Assembly: GCF_026340305.1 (NCBI RefSeq)
Contig: NZ_JAPEPI010000001.1
Location: 2,418,001 to 2,482,000, forward strand
DNA length: 64,000 nucleotides
Source: Streptomyces sp. NBC_01381
GTDB lineage: Bacteria > Actinomycetota > Actinomycetes > Streptomycetales > Streptomycetaceae
Direction of reading: 5' to 3'
The translations under genes and the position numbers were made by a program. Below are positions 36,211 to 46,591 of this stretch, piece after piece. Positions within the stretch are counted from its first letter, which is position 1, and each line of letters opens with the position of its first letter. The notes under the pieces are model-generated. The model was not told the DNA's origin and did not search any database. It saw nothing but the letters and a program-made list of their open reading frames with translations.

Positions 36211-37404
36211 ATGCATCGTCCAACGTCCCGTCGCCCTGCCCATGTCGCCATGGTCGGCGTCCCGATGGTCAGCCATGTGCTGCCCAGTCTGGAGATCATC
36301 CGCGAGCTGGTGGCGCGCGGGCACCGGGTGACGTACGCGAACGACCCGGCGACCCGCGAGCTGATCGAGCCCACCGGTGCCGAACTCGTCCCCGTCACAT
36401 CGGTGTTGCCCTTCAAGGACAACATCTGGCCCGAGGACCCGATCGCCGCGAGCGCCCTCTTCCTCGACGACGCGATCGCGGTGCTTCCGCGCCTGCGCTC
36501 GTTCTACGACGACGACCCCGCCGATCTGTATCTGTACGACATCGGCGCGTACGTCGCCCGTGCGCTGGCCGAGGGGCAGCGGCGGCCGTTCGTGCAGCTG
36601 TCGCCCACCTATGTGGCCTGGGACGGCTACCAGGAGGAGGTCGGGGCGCAGCTCCGGCAGCTGCCGGGTGCCGCCGAACTCGAGGCCCGGTTCGGGGAGT
36701 GGCTCGCGGGGAACGGGGCCACGACCCTGGACGTCGGCGCCTTCTCGGGTACGCCCGAGCGGGCCGTCGCGACGATCCCCCGGGCGATGCAGCTGTTCGC
36801 CGACCGGGTCGATCCGCGGCGGGTCAGCTTCGTCGGGCCCTGCTTCGGGGACCGGTCGGGGCAGGGGAGCTGGCAGCGGCCCGAGGGCGCCGAGAAGGTG
36901 CTGCTCGTGTCGCTGGGCTCCGCGTACACCCAGCAGCCCGAGTTCTACCGGCAGTGCGTGGCCGCGTTCGGCGGGCTCGCCGGGTGGCATGTGGTGCTGC
37001 AGATCGGCAAGCACGTGGATCCCGCGGAGCTGGGGGAGGTGCCGGGGAACGTTGAAGTGCGCTCGTGGGTACCGCAGTTGGCGATCCTGGAGCAGGCCGA
37101 CGCGTTCGTCACGCATGCGGGCATGGGGAGCAGCAGCGAGGGTCTTTTCTGTGGGGTGCCGATGATCGCGGTGCCTCAGGGGGCCGAGCAGCCGCTCAAC
37201 GCGGATCGCCTTGTGGAGCTGGGGGTCGCGTGGCGGATCGATACCGCCGATGCGACGGCTGACGCACTGCGGGCCGCTCTCCTCGAGCTGACTTCCGATG
37301 CCGATGTCGCCGGTCGGGTCGCCCGGCTGAAGGCGGAGGTGCGGGGCGAGGGCGGCACGGTCCGGGCCGCTGATCTCGTCGAGGCGGAGCTCGGAATCTC
37401 CTAG
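36211..37404 (+). CDS. MGT/OleD-type macrolide glycosyltransferase
   Basis: The protein is 397 aa from ATG 36211, with AAGGA at 36200-36204. It is a GT-B fold GT1 enzyme clearly related to OleD and Mgt. Shared blocks are SLEIIRELVARGHRVTYA, VLLVSLGSAYTQQPEFYRQC, WVPQLAILEQADAFVTHAGM and IAVPQGAEQPLNAD. Relatives inactivate macrolides with UDP-glucose. The catalytic histidine is kept in MVSHVLPSL, but the usual HGHVNPS becomes VSHVLPS and the donor-site tail GGSQEGL becomes SSSEGL, so acceptor range may differ. A 13-bp terminator follows. A candidate leader and attenuator lies upstream. Confidence 0.9.
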   Translation: MHRPTSRRPAHVAMVGVPMVSHVLPSLEIIRELVARGHRVTYANDPATRELIEPTGAELVPVTSVLPFKDNIWPEDPIAASALFLDDAIAVLPRLRSFYDDDPADLYLYDIGAYVARALAEGQRRPFVQLSPTYVAWDGYQEEVGAQLRQLPGAAELEARFGEWLAGNGATTLDVGAFSGTPERAVATIPRAMQLFADRVDPRRVSFVGPCFGDRSGQGSWQRPEGAEKVLLVSLGSAYTQQPEFYRQCVAAFGGLAGWHVVLQIGKHVDPAELGEVPGNVEVRSWVPQLAILEQADAFVTHAGMGSSSEGLFCGVPMIAVPQGAEQPLNADRLVELGVAWRIDTADATADALRAALLELTSDADVAGRVARLKAEVRGEGGTVRAADLVEAELGIS

Positions 37405-37419
37405 CCCCTCGAGGCGCAC

Positions 37420-37449
37420 GGCACGGCATGGACGACTCCATGCCGTGCC
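37420..37449 (+). terminator. Terminator of the glycosyltransferase gene
   Basis: GGCACGGCATGGA (37420-37432) and TCCATGCCGTGCC (37437-37449) form a perfect 13-bp stem with a CGAC loop. It covers an upstream ATG (37445) of the next frame, which argues against that ATG being a real start. Confidence 0.85.
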
Positions 37450-37489
37450 ACACCGAGTGGCCGAAAGCTCCGTCGGTTACGTTGCCTGC

Positions 37490-38593
37490 ATGGTCGTACC
37501 CCTCAAACCCAGCGTCGACCCGCTCAAGGCGGCCCGCAGAGCCGGTGATCCGGACTGCGACGTCTACCTCACCGGCACGGTCTTCCTCGACATCATCTTC
37601 ACCGGGCTCGACTCCGCGCCCGTGCGCGGGACCGAGTCCTGGGCGCGGGGGATGGGGTCGAGCCCCGGTGGCGTGGCCAACATGGCGACCGCGCTGGCCC
37701 GGCTCGGCCTGCGCACCTCGCTCGCGGCGGCGTTCGGCGACGACCACTACGGGGAGTACTGCTGGGACGCGCTCGAACAGGGCGAGGGCATCGACCTCAC
37801 GCCGTCGCGCACCGTGCCCGGCTGGCACTCCCCGGTGACCGTGTCCATGGCGTACGAGGGTGAGCGGACCATGGTCAGCCACGGGCACGAGCCGCCGCCC
37901 GACGCCGATGCCCCGGACGGCGGCGCCCCGCACTGCCCGCCACGCGCGCGTGCCGCCGTCGCCGCCCTGACGCCCGGCACGCGCGCACCGTGGATCGCCC
38001 AGGCCGCCCGCAAGGGGACCCGGATCTTCGCCGACGTGGGGTGGGACGACACCGGGCGCTGGGATCTGGCGGGGCTCGCGGACCTGGAGCACTGCGAGGC
38101 CTTCCTGCCGAACGCGGAGGAGGCCATGCGGTACACGCGAACCCAGTGCCCGCGTGCCGCCGCGCGGGCACTGACCGAGCACGTTCCGCTCGTCGTGGTG
38201 ACGCTGGGCGCCGAAGGGGCGTACGCCGTGGACGGGCGGACCGGCGAGACCGCCGAGGTCCCCGCGATCGCCGTCGAGGCGCTCGACCCCACGGGGGCCG
38301 GGGACGTGTTCGTGGCGGGCTTTGTGACCGGGACGCTCGCGGACTGGCCGCTGGCCGACCGGCTCGCCTTCGCGGGGCTCACGGCGGCGCTTTCAGTGCA
38401 GGAGTTCGGCGGGTCCCTGTCGGCGCCCGGGTGGGCGGAGGTCGCCGCGTGGTGGCGCACCGTGCGGGAGGTCGACGACCAGGACCCGGCGGCGCTGCAC
38501 CGCTACGGCTTCCTGGAGGGCCTCATTCCCGAGGTGACCCGTCCGTGGCCGTTGCGGCGGGCGGTGCCGACGATCGGGTTCCGTTCGGCGTAA
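37490..38593 (+). CDS. PfkB family carbohydrate kinase
   Basis: The protein is 367 aa from ATG 37490. The frame is open to 37445, but that ATG is inside a terminator stem, and TACGTT (37478-37483) lies 6 nt before 37490, which indicates a leaderless start. PfkB signatures are GMGSSPGGVANMATALARLG at the N-terminal side and DPTGAGDVFVAGF with the catalytic Asp near the C-terminus. Asn/Glu of the Mg motif appears as FLPNAEEAMRYT. The substrate is probably a sugar or nucleoside and cannot be chosen from sequence. It is convergent with the next gene, 12 bp away. Confidence 0.9.
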   Translation: MVVPLKPSVDPLKAARRAGDPDCDVYLTGTVFLDIIFTGLDSAPVRGTESWARGMGSSPGGVANMATALARLGLRTSLAAAFGDDHYGEYCWDALEQGEGIDLTPSRTVPGWHSPVTVSMAYEGERTMVSHGHEPPPDADAPDGGAPHCPPRARAAVAALTPGTRAPWIAQAARKGTRIFADVGWDDTGRWDLAGLADLEHCEAFLPNAEEAMRYTRTQCPRAAARALTEHVPLVVVTLGAEGAYAVDGRTGETAEVPAIAVEALDPTGAGDVFVAGFVTGTLADWPLADRLAFAGLTAALSVQEFGGSLSAPGWAEVAAWWRTVREVDDQDPAALHRYGFLEGLIPEVTRPWPLRRAVPTIGFRSA

Positions 38594-38605
38594 GGGCGGG
38601 GCAGG

Positions 38606-38959
38606 TCAGCCGGCCTGGAGCTGCGCCCGGACTTCCCCGTCGGGCCCCGCCAGGAACACCGGCGTCCCGGCCCCGCCAAGGTCCCGCACGGCGGAAAGGT
38701 CCTCCGCCGGCAGCTCCTCGGCACCGGAGACGACCGCAGCCGCCTCCAGGGACTCCGCGCCGGAGGCGACAGCCATGGCCACCGCCGTCCGCAGCGCGGA
38801 AAGCTCGAGCGAGGCGAGCGCGACGGTCCCGGCGACGTACGTACGCCCCGTCTCGTCCCGCACGGCGGCCCCCTCGGCCACTCCGTTCCGCGCCCGCGCC
38901 GAACGAGCCAGCGTCACGATCTTCCGGTCCTCAGCGCCCAGCGCGGTGCTCTCGGTCAT
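38606..38959 (-). CDS. Degenerate cytidine deaminase-like protein
   Basis: The protein is 117 aa and the fold is that of cytidine deaminase (RKIVTLARSARARNGVAEGA, then GRTYVAGTVALASLELSALR). The catalytic CAE motif is replaced by SAL in LELSALRTAV, and the downstream PCxxC zinc ligands are missing. It should bind neither zinc nor catalyse deamination. The same gene is conserved near era in Streptomyces, so it is likely functional in another way. ATG 38959 is used since homology starts at MTESTALG. It is separated from era here by inserted genes. Confidence 0.85.
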   Translation of the reverse strand: MTESTALGAEDRKIVTLARSARARNGVAEGAAVRDETGRTYVAGTVALASLELSALRTAVAMAVASGAESLEAAAVVSGAEELPAEDLSAVRDLGGAGTPVFLAGPDGEVRAQLQAG

Positions 38960-38976
38960 GATCCGAGCATACGGAG

Positions 38977-39885
38977 CTACATCGCCACCGGAAACATGGA
39001 CCCCCGCCGCCCCTCCGGCGACGCGAGCCACTCCAGCTTCGCCGCCGTCTCCGCCTCGTCCAGCGGCGTGTGAAGCACGATCGTCAGATCGGGCCGGGCC
39101 GGCACCCGCAGCGCCGTCGACTCGACGTGCAGCGAGCCCACCAGCGGATGCGTCAGCTCCTTGTGGACCTGCCCGGCCGGCTGGATGTCCCGCCGCTCCC
39201 ACAGCTCGGTGAACTCACCGCCCGCCGAATCCCGCAGCTCGGCGAGGATCGCCTGGAAGCCCTCGTCGTCCGGGGACTCCGAGCACGACGCCCGGAACTG
39301 CGCGACGACCCGCGCCGCGTTCTCCTGCCAACTCACGCTCCGTGAGCGGTAGATGGGGTCCGTGAAGAAGTCGACGATGCAGTTCTGGGTGATCTCGGGG
39401 CGCATCCCGAAGACCATCCCGGCCGCGTCGTTGTACATGACGCAGTTGTAGTAGCGGTCCATGATGTGCGCCGGGTACGGCATCCATGTGTCGATCAGGC
39501 GCTGCATGCCGTGGCACATGTCCCGGTCGGCCTGCTCGACCTCCGGCGCGGGCGGGTTGAGGCCGGCGAGGACGTACAGATGCCGCCGCTCGGCGCTCGA
39601 CAGCTTCAGGACGCGCGCCACGGAGTCCAGGACCTGCGGCGACACCGAGATGTCGCGGCCCTGCTCCAGCCACTGGTACCAGGACGCGCCGACCCCGGCG
39701 AGCACGGCGACCTCCTCACGGCGAAGACCCGGCGTACGCCGTCGCGCCCCGCCGTCCGGAAGCCCCGCCTCCGCGGGGCTGACCCGGGCCCGGCGGCTCA
39801 TCAGGAACTCGCGCAGCTCACCGAGCCGCCTCGCCTTGGACGCGTCCTGCGGCCGTACCGCAGCCGCCTCGCTCGTCCCCGCCAT
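38977..39885 (-). CDS. MmyB-like helix-turn-helix transcriptional regulator
   Basis: The protein is 302 aa from ATG 39885, with AGGGGGGAG just upstream. An Xre-type HTH is at about residues 20-95 (RRTPGLRREEVAVLAGVGAS, then YQWLEQGRD). The MmyB ligand-binding domain with a PAS-like fold follows (YYNCVMYNDAAGMVFG, THPLVGSLHVESTALRVPAR, TIVLHTPLDE). MmyB-type proteins are thought to bind fatty acids or similar. It is divergent from an MFS exporter across 80 bp containing two inverted repeats, so the exporter is its likely target. Confidence 0.92.
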   Translation of the reverse strand: MAGTSEAAAVRPQDASKARRLGELREFLMSRRARVSPAEAGLPDGGARRRTPGLRREEVAVLAGVGASWYQWLEQGRDISVSPQVLDSVARVLKLSSAERRHLYVLAGLNPPAPEVEQADRDMCHGMQRLIDTWMPYPAHIMDRYYNCVMYNDAAGMVFGMRPEITQNCIVDFFTDPIYRSRSVSWQENAARVVAQFRASCSESPDDEGFQAILAELRDSAGGEFTELWERRDIQPAGQVHKELTHPLVGSLHVESTALRVPARPDLTIVLHTPLDEAETAAKLEWLASPEGRRGSMFPVAM

Positions 39886-39902
39886 GTACGGCTCCCCCCT
39901 GC

Positions 39903-39961
39903 CTGGTGTTCCGACCACCAGCATAAGTTCCAGCTCCCCACGGCTATTCCGGACACCGGAA
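39903..39961. promoter_or_regulatory. Two inverted repeats between the MmyB regulator and exporter
   Basis: CTGGTG-TTCCGAC-CACCAG (39903-39921) and TTCCGG-ACA-CCGGAA (39947-39961) are perfect inverted repeats. The second ends 4 nt before the exporter ATG and includes its weak ribosome site. They are good operator candidates for the divergent regulator. Confidence 0.6.
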
Positions 39962-39965
39962 GCTC

Positions 39966-41405
39966 ATGGACATGGCGATCGACACCTCCACTCCCTCTTC
40001 CGCACCAGCCGCTCCCGCGGCGCCGCGGCAACCTCGGGCCCCCAAGCTCTCCACCCGCGACAGGCTCGTCCTCTTCGTGCTCTGCGCCGCCCAGTTCATG
40101 GTGGCGCTGGACTTCTCCGTGCTGAACGTGGCGCTGCCCGTCCTCGGCGCCGACCTCGGCATGAGCCAGTCCGCGCTGCAGTGGGCGGTGACCGCGTTCG
40201 CCCTGCCGTCCGGCGGCTTCCTGCTGCTGTTCGGCCGCACCGGCGACCTGTTCGGGCGGCGCAGGCTGTTCCTCGGCGGGCTCGCCCTGTTCGGCCTTGC
40301 CTCGCTGCTCGCGACGTTCGCCTGGGACCCGGCGTCGTTCCTCGCCGGGCGCGCGCTGCAGGGCGTGGCCGCGGCGGCGATCGTGCCGACCGGCATGTCC
40401 CTGCTGACCACGACCTTCCCCGAGGGCCCGCAGCGCGACCGGGCGCTCGGCATCTCCGGCACCCTGCTCTCGCTCGGCTTCACCATCGGCATGGTGCTCG
40501 GCGGCGTACTCACCGACACGCTCGGCTGGCGCTCCACGATGGGCCTGCTGACCCTCTTCGCGCTGATCGTGCTGCCGCTGGCGCCCCGCCTGCTGCCCGA
40601 GTCCCGCACCCCTGACCGCCCGCGCCTCGACATCCCGGGCGCGGTCACCGTCACCGGCGGTCTGCTCGCCCTGATCTACGCCCTGTCCACGGCCGCCGAG
40701 CGCGGCTTCGGCGGCACCGACGTCATCGTCACGCTCATCGGCGGCGTGCTGCTGCTCGCGGCCTTCGGCCGCATCGAGTCGCGCGCCGCGGCGCCGCTGG
40801 TCTCCCTGCCGATGCTGCGGCGGCGCACGGTGGCGTGGGGCAACCTGGGCGGTCTCGTCACCTTCTCGATGATGTCCGCCGTCATCTTCGTCCTCACGCT
40901 CTATCTGCAGGAGGTCCTGCGCCTCTCCGCCTCCCAGACCGGTCTCGTCTTCGGCGTGCAGGGCGTGCTCTCCGTGGTCGCCGGGATCTACGCGCCCAGG
41001 GTCATCAGCCGCTTCGGTGCGCACCGCACCCTCGTCGTCTCGCTGCTCGGCCAGGGCCTGTTCATCGCGTCGCTGCTCGGCATCGACGAAGGCACCTGGT
41101 CGGTCTGGCTCGCCACGGCGGGCGTCTCGATCGCCAGCATGTTCCATCTGGGCGCGATCATCTCGTACGGCGTGACGGTCACATCGGGCGTCCCGGACGA
41201 GGAACAGGGCCTGGCCACGGGCCTGGTCACCTCCACCCAGCAGGTGGGCATCACCGTCGGCATCCCGCTCCTCGGGGCCATCGCGACCACGGGCACGGAT
41301 CTTCTGGCGGGGACGCGGACGGTGCTCCTGATCGACACGGCGGTGGTCCTGGCCACGGCGGCCCTGGTGGCCGCGGGTCTGCGCCGCACGGGCGCACGCG
41401 GCTAG
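39966..41405 (+). CDS. MFS drug exporter, 14-TM DHA2 (EmrB/QacA) family
   Basis: The protein is 479 aa with about 14 hydrophobic segments. The first begins RLVLFVLCAAQFMVALDFSV with the DHA2 motif D1-like VALDFSVLNVALPVL, then GRTGDLFGRRRLFLGG (motif A) and GALQGV-type repeats (RALQGVAAAAIVPTG, motif C). It pumps hydrophobic compounds with protons. ATG 39966 is used; a second ATG at 39972 is close. A MmyB regulator is divergent. The TAG stop shares the CTAG palindrome with the stop of the convergent MmcQ gene. Confidence 0.93.
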   Translation: MDMAIDTSTPSSAPAAPAAPRQPRAPKLSTRDRLVLFVLCAAQFMVALDFSVLNVALPVLGADLGMSQSALQWAVTAFALPSGGFLLLFGRTGDLFGRRRLFLGGLALFGLASLLATFAWDPASFLAGRALQGVAAAAIVPTGMSLLTTTFPEGPQRDRALGISGTLLSLGFTIGMVLGGVLTDTLGWRSTMGLLTLFALIVLPLAPRLLPESRTPDRPRLDIPGAVTVTGGLLALIYALSTAAERGFGGTDVIVTLIGGVLLLAAFGRIESRAAAPLVSLPMLRRRTVAWGNLGGLVTFSMMSAVIFVLTLYLQEVLRLSASQTGLVFGVQGVLSVVAGIYAPRVISRFGAHRTLVVSLLGQGLFIASLLGIDEGTWSVWLATAGVSIASMFHLGAIISYGVTVTSGVPDEEQGLATGLVTSTQQVGITVGIPLLGAIATTGTDLLAGTRTVLLIDTAVVLATAALVAAGLRRTGARG

Positions 41406-41758
41406 GGGCGGTCGAGCCGGAGGCGCTCCGCCCGCGGGAGGCCCGCGACGACCAAGTCGTACGAGTCCTCGATGAGCTCCCGGACCTGCCGGTCCGGGAG
41501 CTCTCCGTCGACGGTCACCGTGTTCCAGTGCCGCTTGTTCATGTGCCAGCCCGGCACGATCTCGGGGTGCGCGGCCCGCAGTTGGACCGCCATGTCCGGT
41601 TCACACTTGAGGTTCACCTTGAGCGGCTGCGCGTCGAGGTGGCAGAGCGCGAACATCTTGCCGAGGACCTTGAAGACCGAGGTGTCGGGGTTGAACGGAA
41701 ACTCCTCCACCGCCGCGTTGAACGACAGACAGAACGTACGCAGCTCCTGCGGCGTCAC
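41402..41758 (-). CDS. MmcQ/YjbR family DNA-binding-like protein
   Basis: The protein is 118 aa, full length for the YjbR (CyaY-like double-wing) family. It has ELRTFCLSFNAAVEEFPFNP at the start, FKVLGKMFALCHLD in the middle and HMNKRHWNTVTVDGELPDRQ near the end, all typical. The family is said to bind DNA, but its role is obscure. Its ATG overlaps the CorC gene stop (ATGA), so it is the last gene of phoH-ybeY-corC-mmcQ. It ends 4 bp inside the convergent exporter. Confidence 0.92.
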   Translation of the reverse strand: MTPQELRTFCLSFNAAVEEFPFNPDTSVFKVLGKMFALCHLDAQPLKVNLKCEPDMAVQLRAAHPEIVPGWHMNKRHWNTVTVDGELPDRQVRELIEDSYDLVVAGLPRAERLRLDRP

Positions 41759-43056
41759 CCCGAAGTCCCCTCTCTCGCGCCACCCGGCACGACCGGCTCC
41801 ACAAGCACCGTCACGATCTTGTTCCGCCGCCCCGCCGCGGACTCCGCGGTGAGCCGCAGCTCCCGCCCGTCCGGCAGCGGCACGATCGACGACGCGTCGG
41901 CGATCGGCACCCGGCCGAGCGCCTTGGCGAGCAGGCCGCCGACCGTCTCGACGTCCTCGTCGTCGAACTCGTCGAGCCCGAAGAGCTCGCCGAGGTCACC
42001 GATGTCGAGGCGCGCGGTGACGCGGTAGCAGCCGTCCGCGAGCTCCTCCACCGGCGGCAGTTCACGGTCGTACTCGTCGGTGATCTCGCCGACGATCTCC
42101 TCGAGGATGTCCTCGATGGTGACGATGCCCGCCGTGCCGCCGTACTCGTCGATGACGACGGCGACGTGATTGCGCTCCTGCTGCATCTCGCGCAGCAGAT
42201 CGCCCGCGTTCTTCGTGTCCGGCACGAACGTGGCGGGGCGCATGGCCGTCGACACCAGTTCGTTCTCCGCGTCGCGGTTGATGTGCGTCTTGCGGGCCAG
42301 GTCCTTCAGATAGACCATGCCGACGACGTCGTCCTCGCTCTCGCCCGTCACCGGGATCCGCGAGAAACCGGACCGCAGCGCGAGCGTCAGCGCCTGCCGG
42401 ATCGTCTTGAAGCGCTCGATGGCGACCAAGTCGGTCCGGGGCACCATCACTTCGCGTACGAGGGTGTCGCCGAGCTCGAAGACGGAGTGCACCATGCGGC
42501 GCTCCTCGTCCTCGATGAGGGACTCCTTCTCCGCGAGGTCGACCATCGCCCGCAGCTCGGCCTCGGAGGCGAACGGGCCGCGCCTGAAGCCCTTTCCGGG
42601 TGTGAGCGCGTTGCCGATGAGGATCAGGAGCGGCGGGATCGGCCCCATGACGCGGGCCAGCGGCAGCAGGACGTACGCGGCCGCCGTCGCCGTGTTCAGC
42701 GGGTGCTGACGCCCGATGGTGCGCGGCGACACCCCCACGGCGACGTACGACACCAGGACCATCACCGCGATGGCGACGGCGAGCGCCTGCCAGGTCTCGG
42801 GGAACTCCTTCAGGCAGGCGTACGTCACCAGGGACGCCGCGGCCATCTCGCAGGCGACGCGCACGAGCAGTGCCACATTGAGATAGCGGGTGGGATCGGC
42901 GGCGACCTGCGCGAGCTTGGCGCTGCCGCGCCGCCCGGAACGGACCGCCTCCTCCGCCCGGAAGCTGGAGACGCGGGCGATGCCCGCCTCGGCGCAGGCC
43001 GCGAGCCAGGCCACGACGACCAGGGCGACGGCGCCCGCGATCAGTTGAGGACTCAT
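41755..43056 (-). CDS. CNNM/CorC-type transporter-associated protein (hemolysin family)
   Basis: The protein is 433 aa. An N-terminal CNNM domain with about four membrane helices (LIAGAVALVVVAWLAACAEA, ALAVAIAVMVLVSYVAVGVS) precedes two CBS motifs (REVMVPRTDLVAIE, RPATFVPDTKNAGDLLREMQ), with VVIDEYGGTAGIVTIEDILE. A C-terminal CorC_HlyC domain follows. The family handles Mg or Co ions; a membrane-damaging role was only historical. It lies between ybeY (16-bp gap) and mmcQ (overlap) in one operon. Confidence 0.93.
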   Translation of the reverse strand: MSPQLIAGAVALVVVAWLAACAEAGIARVSSFRAEEAVRSGRRGSAKLAQVAADPTRYLNVALLVRVACEMAAASLVTYACLKEFPETWQALAVAIAVMVLVSYVAVGVSPRTIGRQHPLNTATAAAYVLLPLARVMGPIPPLLILIGNALTPGKGFRRGPFASEAELRAMVDLAEKESLIEDEERRMVHSVFELGDTLVREVMVPRTDLVAIERFKTIRQALTLALRSGFSRIPVTGESEDDVVGMVYLKDLARKTHINRDAENELVSTAMRPATFVPDTKNAGDLLREMQQERNHVAVVIDEYGGTAGIVTIEDILEEIVGEITDEYDRELPPVEELADGCYRVTARLDIGDLGELFGLDEFDDEDVETVGGLLAKALGRVPIADASSIVPLPDGRELRLTAESAAGRRNKIVTVLVEPVVPGGAREGTSG

Positions 43057-43072
43057 GACGGCGTCGGCGGCC

Positions 43073-43570
43073 CTAGGAGACGGTGGGCGCGGGAGACGGC
43101 CCGGTCAGGCCGTGCTCGGCGCGCCAGCCGTCGACGATGGCCGCCTGGAGACCGAACATCTCCGCCTTCTCGTCCGGCTCCTCATGGTCGTACCCGAGGA
43201 GGTGAAGCACTCCATGGACGGTGAGCAACTGCAGCTCCTCGTCCATCGAGTGCTCCGTCTCCGCTTCCTTGCCCTGCCTGAGCGCGACCTCGGGGCAGAG
43301 CACGATGTCGCCGAGGAGGCCCTGCGGCGGCTCCTCCTCGTCCTTGGCGGGCGGGCGCAGCTCGTCCATCGGGAACGACATCACGTCCGTCGGCCCCGGC
43401 AGGTCCATCCACTGGATGTGCAGCTGCTCCATGGCGTCGGCGTCCACGACGATCACCGAGAGCTCGGAGAGCGGGTGGATGCGCATCCGCGCGAGTGCGT
43501 AGCGGGCGATGTCGAGGATCGCCTGCTCATCGACCTCGGTCCCGGATTCGTTGTTGACGTCGATCGACAT
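43073..43570 (-). CDS. ybeY: rRNA maturation RNase YbeY
   Basis: The protein is 165 aa from ATG 43570. The zinc motif H-x3-H-x5-H is in [31 protein letters not shown] and [10 protein letters not shown] are also diagnostic. It processes 16S rRNA 3' ends and takes part in ribosome quality control. phoH lies 13 bp upstream on the same strand, as is usual, and the CorC gene follows. Confidence 0.95.
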   Translation of the reverse strand: MSIDVNNESGTEVDEQAILDIARYALARMRIHPLSELSVIVVDADAMEQLHIQWMDLPGPTDVMSFPMDELRPPAKDEEEPPQGLLGDIVLCPEVALRQGKEAETEHSMDEELQLLTVHGVLHLLGYDHEEPDEKAEMFGLQAAIVDGWRAEHGLTGPSPAPTVS

Positions 43571-43583
43571 GGTGCGGTTTCCG

Positions 43584-44627
<1,044 letters not shown>

Positions 44628-44780
44628 GGGCCGGCTCTAGGGCCTGCTCATCCTCCTCATGCGGGGCTTGGTGGCCGCTCGACAGCCTTGCACTGCCAAG
44701 AGTACGACGCACCACTGTCACCGCCGCAGTGCTTTTCCACTCCCGGCGCGGGTGGCCGCCGGTCCCGCACCGGCCGGGCA

Positions 44781-46429
<1,649 letters not shown>

Positions 46430-46452
46430 GGGGGAGAGCGTCACCGGCACGC

Positions 46453-46490
46453 GTTTCGGAACGGGCAACCACGCGTTTCCGCCGTGTTTC
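46453..46490 (-). promoter_or_regulatory. GlnR-box-like repeats upstream of amtB
   Basis: On the amtB strand, GAAAC at 46490-46486 and GAAAC at 46479-46475 are separated by exactly 6 nt, and a third GAAAC at 46457-46453 keeps the 11-bp phase. The actinobacterial GlnR site is a series of GTNAC and GAAAC half-sites with 6-nt spacers. It lies 24-61 bp upstream of the amtB start. Confidence 0.5.
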
Positions 46491-46591
46491 GCGTTGCGCG
46501 GGGGTTTCCGGAAGCTCACCGGGGTGGCGTCGCGCCGCCGCCGGGGCCCATGCGTGCTGCGGGCCCCCGTCGATCAGGGACAATGGGCGCC

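Noticed and set aside
37445..37489. An upstream ATG (37445) as the start of the PfkB kinase.
   Set aside because: It lies in the right arm of a perfect 13-bp terminator; a leaderless start at 37490 is better supported.
46430..46519. A 30-residue N-terminal extension of amtB.
   Set aside because: The segment carries GlnR-like sites, lacks a ribosome site and has no resemblance to Amt N-termini.
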